A stretch of DNA of 64,000 nucleotides from Gracilinema caldarium DSM 7334. Its GTDB lineage: Bacteria; Spirochaetota; Spirochaetia; Treponematales; Breznakiellaceae. The translations under genes and the position numbers were made by a program. The stretch is taken from the NCBI RefSeq assembly GCF_000219725.1, contig NC_015732.1, positions 1,240,001 through 1,304,000 on the forward strand, given 5' to 3'. The number at the start of each line of letters is the position of its first letter. Within the stretch, counting starts at the first letter, position 1. This document shows, in pieces, positions 35,042 through 44,090 of the stretch. The notes below the pieces were generated by a model. It worked only from the letters and a program-made list of their open reading frames with translations, did not search any database and was not told the DNA's origin.

Positions 35042-37324
35042 TTATACCTTAGTCGCATGGATCAGTATGGCCTCCCACTTCCAGCTTAGGGGGCCTAGTT
35101 TTACCAGGTTTTGCATCAGATTCCTCATGTTCTCAAAGGCCTCTGTTCCCAATTCGGCGGCCATATGTTTACCCCAGGATGACTTTTCTGGGTCAAACCA
35201 GGATCGCAGGTCTGTTTCGCTGATAAGCCGTTCCTCAGTTCGGGATATCCGACGGCTTTCCAGGCTGAACCCGGCTTCTTGCAGCAGCTTTTCCAGTTGT
35301 TCTTCTTCCCATGCATGGATGTAGTGATCCCAGAAGGCTGCTTCCGCTTCTTTGAAACGCTGAAGGAGCCATCCCTCAAGCCCATATCCTGTTGCTTCGA
35401 GCCGGTTTGCTTCCTGTTCCAGGAGGTTTGCAAGCCGCTGGCCCCGTTTTGGCGGATTGGCAATGAGTGCAAGCTGGCCGCCCTGTACCAGGAGGGCTCG
35501 GGCTCGTTGTGCAAAGGCCTCGAGCCGTTCTTGTATGGTTTTATTCCCCCAGGGCCGCCTGAAAAGATCCCGGGCAAGGATGTATTCAAAGGTTGATGTA
35601 TCGAAGATTTGTTCTGCTGTTTCCGCTTCGGGTACGTCCTGGCCGGGAAGAACAAGCAGCCGGGGCAGTTCCTCTTCTGAGAGGTTCGGCATGGTCTGCT
35701 TGGCAAAGTGGAGCAGGGTTTGGCGGCTCTGTTCGCTCTGAACGATTCCTGCAGAAAGCCCCTCCGGGGCCTGCCGCAGGGCTTCCCACAAAATGATCCC
35801 CTCATCGGCATTACAAACAAGGATCCGGTCATGCCGCTGTACTGACAAACCTGCAAACAGCAGGTCCCGATCTTCGAGCAGGGTGCGGGATCGGCTCGAT
35901 TCAAGCCGCTTAAACCAGCCCTCTCTGCCCCGGCTTGCGGCGGACCAGGAAAGTCCCTCCGCTTCTGCGGTTCCCCGTTCCAGGTCCTGTAAAATAACCG
36001 CCGCCTGCAGTTCCCGTTTCCGGAGTACCTCATCTCTGATGCGGCCTTCATAGCCAACTTCGGAGGGGCTGTAAAAGGTCTTACCCCGGAGGGCTGCAGG
36101 CAGATACTGTTGGGCGGCCCAATGTTCCCGGTATGCATGGGGGTAGACATAGCCTTCCCCATGGCCAAAGCCTTCCTTATCCCGGTTCCCATCCTTAAGG
36201 TGCTTGGGAACCTCCGCATCTTCCTTTTCAACTTCCGCCAGGGCATCGAAGAACGCCAGGGTGCTGTTCGATTTGGGAGCAGTAGCCAGATACAGGGCTG
36301 CCTGGGCGAGGGGAAAATTCCCCTCCGGGAAGCCGATGCGGTCAAAGGCTTCTGCGCAGGAAATCACCACATTGATCGCATTGGGGTCCGCCAGTCCCAC
36401 ATCTTCGCTGGCGAGGATAATCATGCGCCTGAAAATAAAGGCCGGGTCCTCGCCAGCCCGTACCATCTTGGCAAGCCAGTAGAGGGTCGCGTCGGGGTCG
36501 CTCCCCCGGACGCTTTTAATAAAGGCACTTATGGTATCAAAATGATAATCCCCGTCCTTATCATAAAGGACTGCCCGGCGCTGAATGCTTTCTTCAGCGG
36601 CTTCCAGGCTGATGAAAATCTCCGTCCCTTCCGCTGGCGGCCAGTGGGGTGGAGTAGTCTCTACCGCCAGTTCCAGGGCATTTAAAAGACTGCGGGCATC
36701 CCCCGAGGCCACTTCTACCAGGTGTTCCAGGGCTCCTTCTGCAAAGCGCACCTGCCAGCGGCCATAGCCCCGTTCCCGGTCCGAGAGGGCCCGCTGGGCA
36801 GTTTCAAAGAGAGCGTCGCGGGTCAGGCTTTTCAGCTGAAAGATCCGGCTCCGGCTCACCAGGGCCCGGTTTACTTCAAAAAAGGGATTTTCTGTGGTTG
36901 CACCGATGAGGATCACCGTGCCGTTTTCTACCCAGGGGAGGAGGGCATCCTGCTGGGCCTTGTTCCATCGGTGCACCTCATCCACAAAGAGGATCGTTCG
37001 CTGGCCATAGAGCCGCCGCCGGTCATCGGCCCGGTCTATGGCTTCCCGGATGTCTTTGACCCCCGCCAGAACCGCATTCAGGCTTTCGAAACTGCTTTTC
37101 GTGGTATTGGCGATGACCCGGGCCAGGCTTGTCTTTCCCGTACCCGGCGGTCCGTAGAATATGATGGATGAAAGGCGGTCCGCCTGTATGGACCGGCGGA
37201 GAAGGCGGCCCGGGCCGACAATATGGTCCTGGCCGATGACTTCATCCAGGGTTCGGGGCCGCATCCGGTCCGCCAGGGGGCCGCTCGGCGGTCCTGACCC
37301 TTCGGCGGTAAAGAGGTCGTCCAT
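35042..37324 (-). CDS. rarA: RarA/MgsA-type AAA+ clamp-loader relative with a long methyltransferase-like C-terminal extension
   Basis: Residues 1-420 are a replication-associated recombination protein [18 protein letters not shown] at 21-37, Walker [10 protein letters not shown] at 58-66, Walker [11 protein letters not shown] at 111-120, sensor [12 protein letters not shown], and the tetramerisation region ending in [18 protein letters not shown]. Ordinary RarA stops near there (about 440). Here some 300 more residues follow, with a Rossmann-like pattern ([52 protein letters not shown]) suggestive of a SAM-dependent methyltransferase fold. The classical glycine motif of such enzymes is not clear. 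RarA acts at stalled replication forks; the role of the extension is unknown. The gene looks more GC-rich than its neighbours. Confidence 0.85.
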   Translation of the reverse strand: MDDLFTAEGSGPPSGPLADRMRPRTLDEVIGQDHIVGPGRLLRRSIQADRLSSIIFYGPPGTGKTSLARVIANTTKSSFESLNAVLAGVKDIREAIDRADDRRRLYGQRTILFVDEVHRWNKAQQDALLPWVENGTVILIGATTENPFFEVNRALVSRSRIFQLKSLTRDALFETAQRALSDRERGYGRWQVRFAEGALEHLVEVASGDARSLLNALELAVETTPPHWPPAEGTEIFISLEAAEESIQRRAVLYDKDGDYHFDTISAFIKSVRGSDPDATLYWLAKMVRAGEDPAFIFRRMIILASEDVGLADPNAINVVISCAEAFDRIGFPEGNFPLAQAALYLATAPKSNSTLAFFDALAEVEKEDAEVPKHLKDGNRDKEGFGHGEGYVYPHAYREHWAAQQYLPAALRGKTFYSPSEVGYEGRIRDEVLRKRELQAAVILQDLERGTAEAEGLSWSAASRGREGWFKRLESSRSRTLLEDRDLLFAGLSVQRHDRILVCNADEGIILWEALRQAPEGLSAGIVQSEQSRQTLLHFAKQTMPNLSEEELPRLLVLPGQDVPEAETAEQIFDTSTFEYILARDLFRRPWGNKTIQERLEAFAQRARALLVQGGQLALIANPPKRGQRLANLLEQEANRLEATGYGLEGWLLQRFKEAEAAFWDHYIHAWEEEQLEKLLQEAGFSLESRRISRTEERLISETDLRSWFDPEKSSWGKHMAAELGTEAFENMRNLMQNLVKLGPLSWKWEAILIHATKV

Positions 37325-37397
37325 AGTTATGGTTTATACCTGAGTCTTGTGCCAGCCAGGACCATGGGCTATGACAGGGCCTCGAGCCCTTGCAGGG

Positions 37398-38513
37398 CTA
37401 TTCCTCTGCATTCCATTCCCCATTTCGGTATGACCAGAGGCCATCCAGTGATGTGCTGGCAAAAAGGGTTGTTCCCAAAGTTCCACCTGGTGCCTGGTAC
37501 AGGGCGGTAACAACCTTCTGGCCCAGTGACTGCTCGTAGGTGTCTTCATCGCTTACCGTACTGGGGCTGCTTTCACCCGGTACCTTAGGGCTCACCGTAC
37601 CAGGAAGGTTGCCGCCGGTGAGTACGATTTCCCAGTAGCCGTTGGTATAGGTACTGTACCGGCGGCCCACGAGTAACAGTGAATCTGACCCGTTGGTCCA
37701 CACCGCCAGGGCCCCCGTATAGGGGTAATCATCGTCATAGGCCCCGGAGACTTCGGAGAAACTGGTGCTGCTACCAGCAAGCATATAGCCCCCGCTCCCG
37801 ACGGCTACGACCTCGCTACTCAAAGCAATTAAGCCATTGAGCCGGTATTTGGTATCGGCGGTGCCGGAAATGAGGCTGGCTGAGCTGAAATTTGTAGAAT
37901 TGGACGCATACACCCCCATGCCGGTGACGGCCAGATAGTAGTTGCCACTCATTTCTACCGCTCCGGCTAGGGTCCCCGGGACGCTGTCGCTGATAGCAAT
38001 GTTGTCGAGGGCTACAGTAAGATTTCCGTTGTCATACAGCACCGCCGCCTTGCTATTGTCGCTGTTCCGGGCTCCCACAAAGAGGGTATCCCCCGCACCA
38101 AAGAGGCCGCCCCCCAATATGGGATAGCCGGATGTATTGCTTACCGCGGTCCAGTTAGTTCCGTCGGTGCTTTTATACAGGGTGGTGCTCAGACTGTCGG
38201 TCCCATCCACCGTCAGGGCATAGAGCGCCTTATTGGCTCCGGTAGTTGCCGCCACGTCCCGGACGTTGCCGGCAGGCTGGCTCGCAAGCTTAGTCCAGTT
38301 TGTACCGTCATAGACCCAGATTTTGCCGTTGGCAATGTAGAGCCACGATTGTCCGGACACATCAGAGGCAACAATTTTTGAAGGGGCTCCCTGGATAACC
38401 GGGTCCTTGGGAGGTGTTTCTTTAGAAATGTAATAGAAAAGGGGGCTCTGGTTACAGGAAAGAACCATGAGGACTGCCGTAATCAGGGCTGTATTCATCA
38501 ATATGCGTTTCAT
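37398..38513 (-). CDS. Lipoprotein with propeller-like repeats
   Basis: The start is ATG 38511-38513, preceded by GGGAG. The N-terminus MKRILMNTALITAVLMVLSC is a lipoprotein signal peptide with the lipidated Cys20. The mature 350 residues are rich in Ser, Thr and Gly and repeat a pattern of short strands with aromatic turns (WLYIANGKIWVYDGTNWTKL, LYKSTDGTNWTAVS, LFASTSLDGLWSYRNGEWN). This recalls BNR/sialidase-type beta-propellers. The function is unknown. It is 10 bp downstream of an outer-membrane barrel gene on the same strand, so the two may act together at the cell surface or in the periplasm. Confidence 0.8.
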   Translation of the reverse strand: MKRILMNTALITAVLMVLSCNQSPLFYYISKETPPKDPVIQGAPSKIVASDVSGQSWLYIANGKIWVYDGTNWTKLASQPAGNVRDVAATTGANKALYALTVDGTDSLSTTLYKSTDGTNWTAVSNTSGYPILGGGLFGAGDTLFVGARNSDNSKAAVLYDNGNLTVALDNIAISDSVPGTLAGAVEMSGNYYLAVTGMGVYASNSTNFSSASLISGTADTKYRLNGLIALSSEVVAVGSGGYMLAGSSTSFSEVSGAYDDDYPYTGALAVWTNGSDSLLLVGRRYSTYTNGYWEIVLTGGNLPGTVSPKVPGESSPSTVSDEDTYEQSLGQKVVTALYQAPGGTLGTTLFASTSLDGLWSYRNGEWNAEE

Positions 38514-38523
38514 AGATGCTCCC

Positions 38524-39198
38524 TTAGAAGTGATACCGGGCGCCAATCGTTATGCCCAGGAAGTTGCCGTACATGGTGTGGCTTGGGTCTGAAAACCACT
38601 GGGGCAGCCACCACCAGTCCATATTCAATCCGAAGGACCAGTCGGGATTAAAGCGCCAGTATACTGCAGCGGAGGGTTTCAGCATGAATCCGAAATATCC
38701 CTTATTTAAATATCCCTGGTTTGCTGCACCGATGGTGATGGCCAGGGGAAATTCAAAACGATTGTAAACAAATTGATAACCAAACCGGACTCCGAAAGGA
38801 ACAAGGTAGAGCATGTTTTCTCCTACCGTTGCAGAAAAACTTCCACCCAGTTCACCGCCTATAGAGAAATGGGAATTAAGGAAATAATTATAATTTAAAT
38901 ACCCTGTTCCGCCTAAGGCTACATTTGTCTCATGGAAACCGTCGCTGTTATAATAAAAAAGAGGTTGCAGTATTCCTAGAGCTATAACAAAGGTTTGGTC
39001 TCCCTTTGAATAGGTTTCTATTTTTATCTTGCTCCAATCTGTTGTAATGGGCAGCTCAGAACTGTCTTCGTTTGATTCTGGTCCTTGTTCGTTGTCCGAA
39101 TGAGGGCTTTCCTGGGCAACAAGGATGCCGGGAAAACCTATACAAGCACCGATAAGGCAAAGAGCTGTGAGGGTTAACAATCGACTGCGTATGGACAT
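38524..39198 (-). CDS. Small outer-membrane beta-barrel protein
   Basis: The 224-residue protein has a signal peptide (LTLTALCLIGACIGFPGILVAQ) and an acidic linker. About eight amphipathic strands with aromatic girdles follow (FVIALGILQPLFYY, FSIGGELGGSFSATV, VPFGVRFGYQFVYNRF), and the chain ends in Phe (GITIGARYHF), the usual signal for barrel insertion. It resembles the small treponemal barrels related to OmpW, such as T. pallidum TP0733; that assignment is from memory. GGAG precedes the ATG. A clear sigma-70 promoter with an overlapping palindrome lies upstream. Confidence 0.8.
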   Translation of the reverse strand: MSIRSRLLTLTALCLIGACIGFPGILVAQESPHSDNEQGPESNEDSSELPITTDWSKIKIETYSKGDQTFVIALGILQPLFYYNSDGFHETNVALGGTGYLNYNYFLNSHFSIGGELGGSFSATVGENMLYLVPFGVRFGYQFVYNRFEFPLAITIGAANQGYLNKGYFGFMLKPSAAVYWRFNPDWSFGLNMDWWWLPQWFSDPSHTMYGNFLGITIGARYHF

Positions 39199-39231
39199 GC
39201 ACCATCTCCTTCTGTTTGCGGTTACCAGTTC

Positions 39232-39275
39232 ACTATATAGAAAGAATCGAAGCCTGACAACAGCGCTGTTTGTCT
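39232..39275 (-). promoter_or_regulatory. Promoter of the outer-membrane barrel gene with overlapping palindrome
   Basis: On the minus strand TTGTCA (39255-39260) and TATAGT (39232-39237) are 17 bp apart. A near-palindrome, GACAAACAGCGCTGTTGTC in RNA sense with central CAGCGCTG (39261-39268), overlaps the -35 and could be an operator. Confidence 0.6.
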
Positions 39276-39410
39276 TAGTGGGGTACCGCTTGTCCCAACC
39301 ATGGTGGTCATGGTAGAACGTATCACAACAAATTAAAAAATGCCAAGGTTACGGATGACCGCTTGTTTACTACAAAAAGTGGTCAAAAACTACATTGCAG
39401 GGGGTATACT

Positions 39411-40292
39411 ATGCCAGCACAATTGATAGATGGAAAAGCCATAGCCTTAAAAATCCGACAGGATGCGGCGGAACGGACGAAAAAATTGCTTGTCCAGGGC
39501 ATTCAGCCCTGTCTTGCGGTCATTCTGGTAGGCGAAGACCCGGCGAGCATTTCCTATGTGACTGCCAAAGAAAAGGCCCTGGAAGAAGCGGGCATGGCCA
39601 GCCAGGATATCAGACTGCCTAAGAATACTAGTGAAACAGAACTGCTTGGGCTTATTGATAAACTGAACCAGGACCCTCTGGTGCATGGTATCCTGGTTCA
39701 ACTGCCCCTGCCACAACATATCAATGAAGATCGGATTATCACCGCCATAGACCCCGCTAAGGATGTGGACGGCTTTCACCCCGTCTCGGTGGGCAACATG
39801 GTACTGGGCCGGCCCGGATTTTTACCCTGCACACCCCATGGGGTGCTGGTTCTGCTCAGGGAACTGCACATCCCCACCAGCGGAGCCCATGCGGTGGTGG
39901 TGGGCCGGTCCAATATTGTGGGAAAACCCCTGGCAAACCTGTTAACCCGCCGGGATATCAATGCTACAGTGACGGTTTGCCATACGGGCACCCGGGACCT
40001 GGCAGAACATTGCCGCCGGGCGGACATTCTCATTGCCGCCGCGGGCAGGCCGGGCCTCATCACCGCCGACATGGTAAAGCCAGGAGCGGTGGTCATCGAT
40101 GTGGGGGTAAATAGGGTAGAAGATCCAGAGTCCAAGAAGGGTTACCGCCTTGTGGGAGATGTGGACTTTGAAGGTAGTAAGGATGTCGCCTCCTATATCA
40201 CCCCCGTACCAGGTGGGGTGGGCCCCATGACCATTGCCATGCTGATACAGAATGTGGTGCAGGCCGCAGAACATCGGCTGCAGGGAGTGTAA
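39411..40292 (+). CDS. folD: Methylenetetrahydrofolate dehydrogenase/cyclohydrolase
   Basis: FolD interconverts 5,10-methylene-, methenyl- and 10-formyl-tetrahydrofolate using NADP. The 293-residue protein has the catalytic Tyr49-x3-Lys53 (SYVTAKEKA), the [12 protein letters not shown] motif, the NADP-loop GRSNIVGKP and the C-terminal [10 protein letters not shown]. The start is ATG 39411, preceded by GGGGG; a longer reading from 39363 would add an unrelated leader. It is followed 3 bp later by folE2, giving a folate gene pair. Confidence 0.96.
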   Translation: MPAQLIDGKAIALKIRQDAAERTKKLLVQGIQPCLAVILVGEDPASISYVTAKEKALEEAGMASQDIRLPKNTSETELLGLIDKLNQDPLVHGILVQLPLPQHINEDRIITAIDPAKDVDGFHPVSVGNMVLGRPGFLPCTPHGVLVLLRELHIPTSGAHAVVVGRSNIVGKPLANLLTRRDINATVTVCHTGTRDLAEHCRRADILIAAAGRPGLITADMVKPGAVVIDVGVNRVEDPESKKGYRLVGDVDFEGSKDVASYITPVPGGVGPMTIAMLIQNVVQAAEHRLQGV

Positions 40293-40295
40293 AAT

Positions 40296-41111
40296 ATGGC
40301 AGAAACCTGCTCCTGCCTGATGGAGGATGTGCAGAACCAGCGGGATGACCGGGATGTACCCCTTTCCAAGGTGGGCATTAAGGGAGTCCGTTATCCCATA
40401 CGGGTTCTGGATAAAGCCAAATCGGTTCAGCACACCACCGCCACGGTAGACCTCTATGCGGATCTGCCCCGGCATTTTAAGGGAACCCACATGAGCCGCT
40501 TTATCGAGGTTCTGGAACGGCATAAGGCGGACCTCTCCATGCCCCGGTTCCTGCAGATGCTTGATGAAATCCGCACCGACTTGGAAGCCGAATCGGCCTT
40601 CGGAGCCATAGCCTTCCCCTACTTTATAGAAAAGGCCGCTCCGGTGTCGGGCCTCACCAGTTCTATGGTTTACGAATGCCGTTATGAAGGGAGCGTCAAT
40701 TCCCGGGAAAAACACTTTATTGTCCAGGTTTCGGTGCCCGTTACGACGGTGTGCCCCTGTTCCAAGGCAATCAGCGACCGGGGGGCTCATAACCAGCGGG
40801 GTATTGTTCGGGTAGAAGTTGAACTGGGTCCCTTTTTTTGGATCGAGGACCTGATCGATATCGTAGAACAGTCCGCATCCAGCCCGGTTTATACCCTGCT
40901 GAAACGGGAGGATGAAAAGTTCATCACCGAACAGGCCTACGATAATCCCAAGTTTGTTGAAGATCTGGTCCGGGATGTGTATATTGGAATAAAGGCTCTC
41001 AATAAATTCCCGCGCTTCTCCGTGGAGGCGGAAAATTTTGAGAGTATCCATAATCATAGTGCCTTCGCATACGCCGAGTATGGGAGGCAGAAGGAGCAGA
41101 ACCATGAATGA
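40296..41111 (+). CDS. folE2: GTP cyclohydrolase I type B
   Basis: This is the zinc/manganese-independent-family alternative to FolE that makes 7,8-dihydroneopterin triphosphate from GTP for folate or queuosine-type pathways. The 271-residue protein has the family blocks VGIKGVRYPIRV, GTHMSRFIEVLE, VPVTTVCPCSKAISDRGAHN (catalytic metal cysteines and histidine) and the C-terminal VEAENFESIHNHSAFA. All key elements are intact. Its ribosome site is inside the folD end, and it overlaps the next gene by 8 bp. Confidence 0.94.
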   Translation: MAETCSCLMEDVQNQRDDRDVPLSKVGIKGVRYPIRVLDKAKSVQHTTATVDLYADLPRHFKGTHMSRFIEVLERHKADLSMPRFLQMLDEIRTDLEAESAFGAIAFPYFIEKAAPVSGLTSSMVYECRYEGSVNSREKHFIVQVSVPVTTVCPCSKAISDRGAHNQRGIVRVEVELGPFFWIEDLIDIVEQSASSPVYTLLKREDEKFITEQAYDNPKFVEDLVRDVYIGIKALNKFPRFSVEAENFESIHNHSAFAYAEYGRQKEQNHE

Positions 41112-41454
41112 TATCGTTCCTACCAATGTCCTGGCTAAACAGGGCGTAGCCGCGGTCGGAGGCATTGCCGGCGGTATTGGGCTCATGATACTGGGTGGCT
41201 TGCCTTCGCTTTTTGGCATCATTGCCGGCGGGGTTGTTGGACTTATTGGTTTAGGCGCCATGGGGTCCCATGACCCGGCGGATAAACGGGCAGGGCTTAT
41301 TGCCCTGGTGGCAGGAGGCCTGACGATACTGTCAAAGGTTGGTATTTTTTCCGGCCTGGCCAGTGGGTTCCTCGGACTCGCCACGGTGGGCCTCTTTGGT
41401 ATGGGAGTCTGGAATGCATTTAAATTTTACAAAGGATTAAAGAGCCGAGCGTGA
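41104..41454 (+). CDS. Small glycine-rich multi-span membrane protein
   Basis: The start is ATG 41104, with AGGAG upstream, inside the end of folE2. The 116-residue protein has about three to four hydrophobic, glycine-rich segments (GIAGGIGLMILGGLPSLFGI, GVVGLIGLGAMG, LVAGGLTILSKVGIF, GFLGLATVGLFGMGVW) and a short basic C-terminus. No family is recognised. Its stop overlaps the GTG of miaB, so it is translationally linked to both neighbours. The function is unknown. Confidence 0.75.
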   Translation: MNDIVPTNVLAKQGVAAVGGIAGGIGLMILGGLPSLFGIIAGGVVGLIGLGAMGSHDPADKRAGLIALVAGGLTILSKVGIFSGLASGFLGLATVGLFGMGVWNAFKFYKGLKSRA

Positions 41455-42779
41455 CCTATTTTTTCGAAACCTATGGCTGTCAGATGAACATTGCCGAATC
41501 AGCAGCCCTGCAGATGATATTAAAAGAACGGGGCTGGAAGGAAGCCAGCTCCGCAGAAACAGCGGATTTAATACTGCTCAATACCTGTTCAGTCCGGGCT
41601 ACTGCGGAAAAGCGGGTTATGGGCCGCCTTGCCCAGTACCAGGCAGATAAACGAAAGCGCCCCTTTACGCTGATTGTTGCGGGTTGTATGGCAGAGCGGC
41701 TCGGGGAAAAGCTTAAAGAAAAGATCCCCGCCGTGGACTATGTCATGGGAACTCAAAGCCGGTCTGTATTCCCTCTGATTCTTGATGCTATTGAGGGGGG
41801 TAAGCCTCTGGTCCTTACAGACGAGAAGCCTGCGTTTTCTTTCTCTTCCTCCCATCTAGAAGAAGGCCAGTTCCGCAGTTTTATTCCCATCATGCATGGG
41901 TGTAATAATTTCTGTTCCTATTGTATCGTCCCCTATGTCCGGGGCCGGGAAATATCCCGGGATCCCCAATCCATAGTTGATGAAATTAATCTATTGGCGG
42001 ACCGAGGGGTGCGGGAAATAACCCTCTTAGGGCAAAATGTAAACTCTTATCTCTGGAAGCAGGATTCCCACAGCCTCGACTTCCCGGATCTTCTGGAGCT
42101 GGTAGCCACCACGGTAGAAAAGACTCCCATCCGCTGGGTTCGATTCCTTTCAAGCCATCCGAAGGACCTGTCTTCCCGGGCTATTGAGGTTATGGCCCGT
42201 CACCGGGTTTTTGCCCGTCATCTACATCTCTGTGTCCAGCATGGCTCTGACCGCATACTGGCTGCCATGAACCGCCGCTACACTCGCAGCCGTTACCTGG
42301 AATTGGTGCAGGAAATCCGCAGAGCCATGCCGGACATCAGTCTTTCTACGGATATCCTCATTGGTTTTCCTGGCGAAACTGAAGAAGACCTTCAAGCTAC
42401 GCTCAACCTTATGGAAGAAGTACAGTTTCTCTATTCCTATATGTACCACTATAACCCCCGGGAAGGGACCGCTGCCTATGAGCTTCCAAACCGAATACCT
42501 GAACCGGTTAAAAAAGAACGGCTCGCTCGGGTAATCGAACTGCAGAAACAGCATACCAAAGCCCAGCTGAAAAGCCGGGTAGGGCAGAAAACAACAATAC
42601 TTCTTGAAGGAATTTCACGCAAAAATGCCGATGAGTTATTAGGGCGTACAGAACGGGACGAAATGGTAGTGGTCCCCGGTTCACCCCAGTTTATCGGAAC
42701 CTTTGTGGAAGTGACCCTTTCATCCTTGCGGGGCAATACCTTCCATGCCAAGGAGTTTGTACCATGCCAGGACGTCTGA
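41451..42779 (+). CDS. miaB: tRNA-2-methylthio-N6-dimethylallyladenosine synthase MiaB
   Basis: MiaB adds the methylthio group to i6A37 of tRNAs reading U-starting codons. The 442-residue protein carries the auxiliary cluster cysteines C10, C46 and C79 (ETYGCQMN, NTCSVR, AGCMAER) and the radical-SAM motif C151-x3-C155-x2-C158 (GCNNFCSYC). It ends with a TRAM domain. The start is a GTG overlapping the previous stop (GTGA). The YGCQMN and CIVPYVRGRE segments fit MiaB rather than MtaB or RimO. Confidence 0.95.
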   Translation: MTYFFETYGCQMNIAESAALQMILKERGWKEASSAETADLILLNTCSVRATAEKRVMGRLAQYQADKRKRPFTLIVAGCMAERLGEKLKEKIPAVDYVMGTQSRSVFPLILDAIEGGKPLVLTDEKPAFSFSSSHLEEGQFRSFIPIMHGCNNFCSYCIVPYVRGREISRDPQSIVDEINLLADRGVREITLLGQNVNSYLWKQDSHSLDFPDLLELVATTVEKTPIRWVRFLSSHPKDLSSRAIEVMARHRVFARHLHLCVQHGSDRILAAMNRRYTRSRYLELVQEIRRAMPDISLSTDILIGFPGETEEDLQATLNLMEEVQFLYSYMYHYNPREGTAAYELPNRIPEPVKKERLARVIELQKQHTKAQLKSRVGQKTTILLEGISRKNADELLGRTERDEMVVVPGSPQFIGTFVEVTLSSLRGNTFHAKEFVPCQDV

Positions 42780-43117
42780 TCGGAATTGCCATAGGTATTG
42801 GATTACTAGTCGCCTTTATTAGTCTAAATCTTCACAATGTCACCGATATTTCTTTTGGCTTTTTTACTCTGACCAGCATTCCTGTGTTTCTGACAATTCT
42901 GGCGTCCTTCGCACTGGGGCTCATCGCCGCTCTGCCCACTGTTTTTTCCGCATGGCTCTATGCACATCGGCTTTCCAAACAAGTTCAGAATCAAATTCCA
43001 ACAGAATCCCAATCTCATACAAAACAAAAACGGCAGAGAAGAAGTACTTCGAAGGAATCCGCTAGGGATTCTATTAGAGATTCTATTATTGATGAAAAAG
43101 ACTATGGTATTGATTAG
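42764..43117 (+). CDS. LapA-domain-like inner-membrane protein
   Basis: The 117-residue protein has two hydrophobic segments (LIGIAIGIGLLVAFISL and IPVFLTILASFALGLIAAL) joined by a short periplasmic loop containing HNVTDISFGFF. A basic cytoplasmic tail follows (KQKRQRRSTSKESARDSIRD). This is the LapA/DUF1049 layout. It overlaps miaB by 16 bp and is followed by a SPOR-domain protein gene. An envelope-assembly role is only suggested by the family. Confidence 0.7.
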   Translation: MPGRLIGIAIGIGLLVAFISLNLHNVTDISFGFFTLTSIPVFLTILASFALGLIAALPTVFSAWLYAHRLSKQVQNQIPTESQSHTKQKRQRRSTSKESARDSIRDSIIDEKDYGID

Positions 43118-43129
43118 GTTGGTTTTTTG

Positions 43130-44077
43130 ATGAGATACCTTGTGTCCCTATCCATCATACTCTGTATACTCAATACTGCTTTACTCTTAGCCCAAACTCA
43201 GTCTGTTTCTGAACTGAAGAGTCTCGCCCAGGATCTCGAACAATATCAGAAACTGGTACAGACTAAGGATCTGCCAGGCCCCCAAAAGAAGGCAGCCTGG
43301 CTATCCTTGGCACAATTGCAGGTTGTAAACGGAGAATATATGTTAGCCGCCACTGGCTTTACAGAGGCAGCATTTTCTGTAACTGGCAGTCGGGATGACA
43401 AAGCCCTTGTAAAGGCAGCCCAATGTTATCTTTATGCTGGTGATGTTGAACACGCTTCATCCCATGTAAAAACGCTCTTGCTTACGTCCCAAGATAGTCA
43501 GGTTATCGAAGAGGCCCAGCGTCTAGGACTCCTGATTGACATACTTCGGGGAGAGAACAACGCTCTGCAGCATCTTGAACAAATTAGACAAAGCTCGAAA
43601 TCCTTCGAGCAAAAACCAATCTTATTATATATTTTATATATACTTACTGGTAAAGAGGAATACGCGGATATTCTTAAAAAGAACTACACTGACAGCATAG
43701 AGACAGCCATGTTAGAAAATAAGCGGGTGGTATTCAAGTATTCTCCCCTCTGGCTGTTGAGATTATCTGATGTGAATTTACAGCCCCTTACAGATGCAAC
43801 ATCAACTGTAAAAGTCCCTGAAAATGAGCGTACAACACAACAGGAGCAAAAGAACTCCTCAGAAGTATTATTACAGGTCGGGCTTTTTAGTCAGCAAAAT
43901 AACGCTCAGCAAATGGCAGACCGGTTACAAAAAAAAGGATTTACAGCAACAATCGGTAAACGAACCCTAAAGGATACCTCCTATTGGGTGGTAACCATAC
44001 CCGGTGGGACTCATTACAACGATACCCTAATGCAGCTTAAGGATGCTGGTTTCGAAGCGTTTCCGCTTTTTAATTAA
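43130..44077 (+). CDS. Exported SPOR-domain protein
   Basis: The 315-residue protein has a signal peptide (MRYLVSLSIILCILNTALLL). A helical, TPR-like middle follows (AAWLSLAQLQVVNGEYMLAA, AAQCYLYAGDVEHASSHV). The C-terminal SPOR domain covers about 245-315 (LLQVGLFSQQNNAQQMADRL ... YWVVTIPGGTHYNDTLMQL). SPOR domains bind denuded peptidoglycan at division or growth sites. The start is ATG 43130; its ribosome site is weak. It is the last gene of the folD-to-SPOR run and converges on the next gene. Confidence 0.85.
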   Translation: MRYLVSLSIILCILNTALLLAQTQSVSELKSLAQDLEQYQKLVQTKDLPGPQKKAAWLSLAQLQVVNGEYMLAATGFTEAAFSVTGSRDDKALVKAAQCYLYAGDVEHASSHVKTLLLTSQDSQVIEEAQRLGLLIDILRGENNALQHLEQIRQSSKSFEQKPILLYILYILTGKEEYADILKKNYTDSIETAMLENKRVVFKYSPLWLLRLSDVNLQPLTDATSTVKVPENERTTQQEQKNSSEVLLQVGLFSQQNNAQQMADRLQKKGFTATIGKRTLKDTSYWVVTIPGGTHYNDTLMQLKDAGFEAFPLFN

Positions 44078-44090
44078 CGTTATATAGCTT

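Noticed and set aside
35125..36345. A 406-codon open frame overlapping the rarA extension in another frame of the same strand
   Set aside because: Its composition is Arg/Pro/Ser-rich, as expected of a shadow frame in GC-rich coding DNA. The rarA frame is continuous and meaningful.
39942..41384. A 480-codon open frame antisense to folD, folE2 and the small membrane protein gene
   Set aside because: It is a by-product of codon bias in well-supported genes on the other strand. It crosses three gene boundaries and resembles no protein family.
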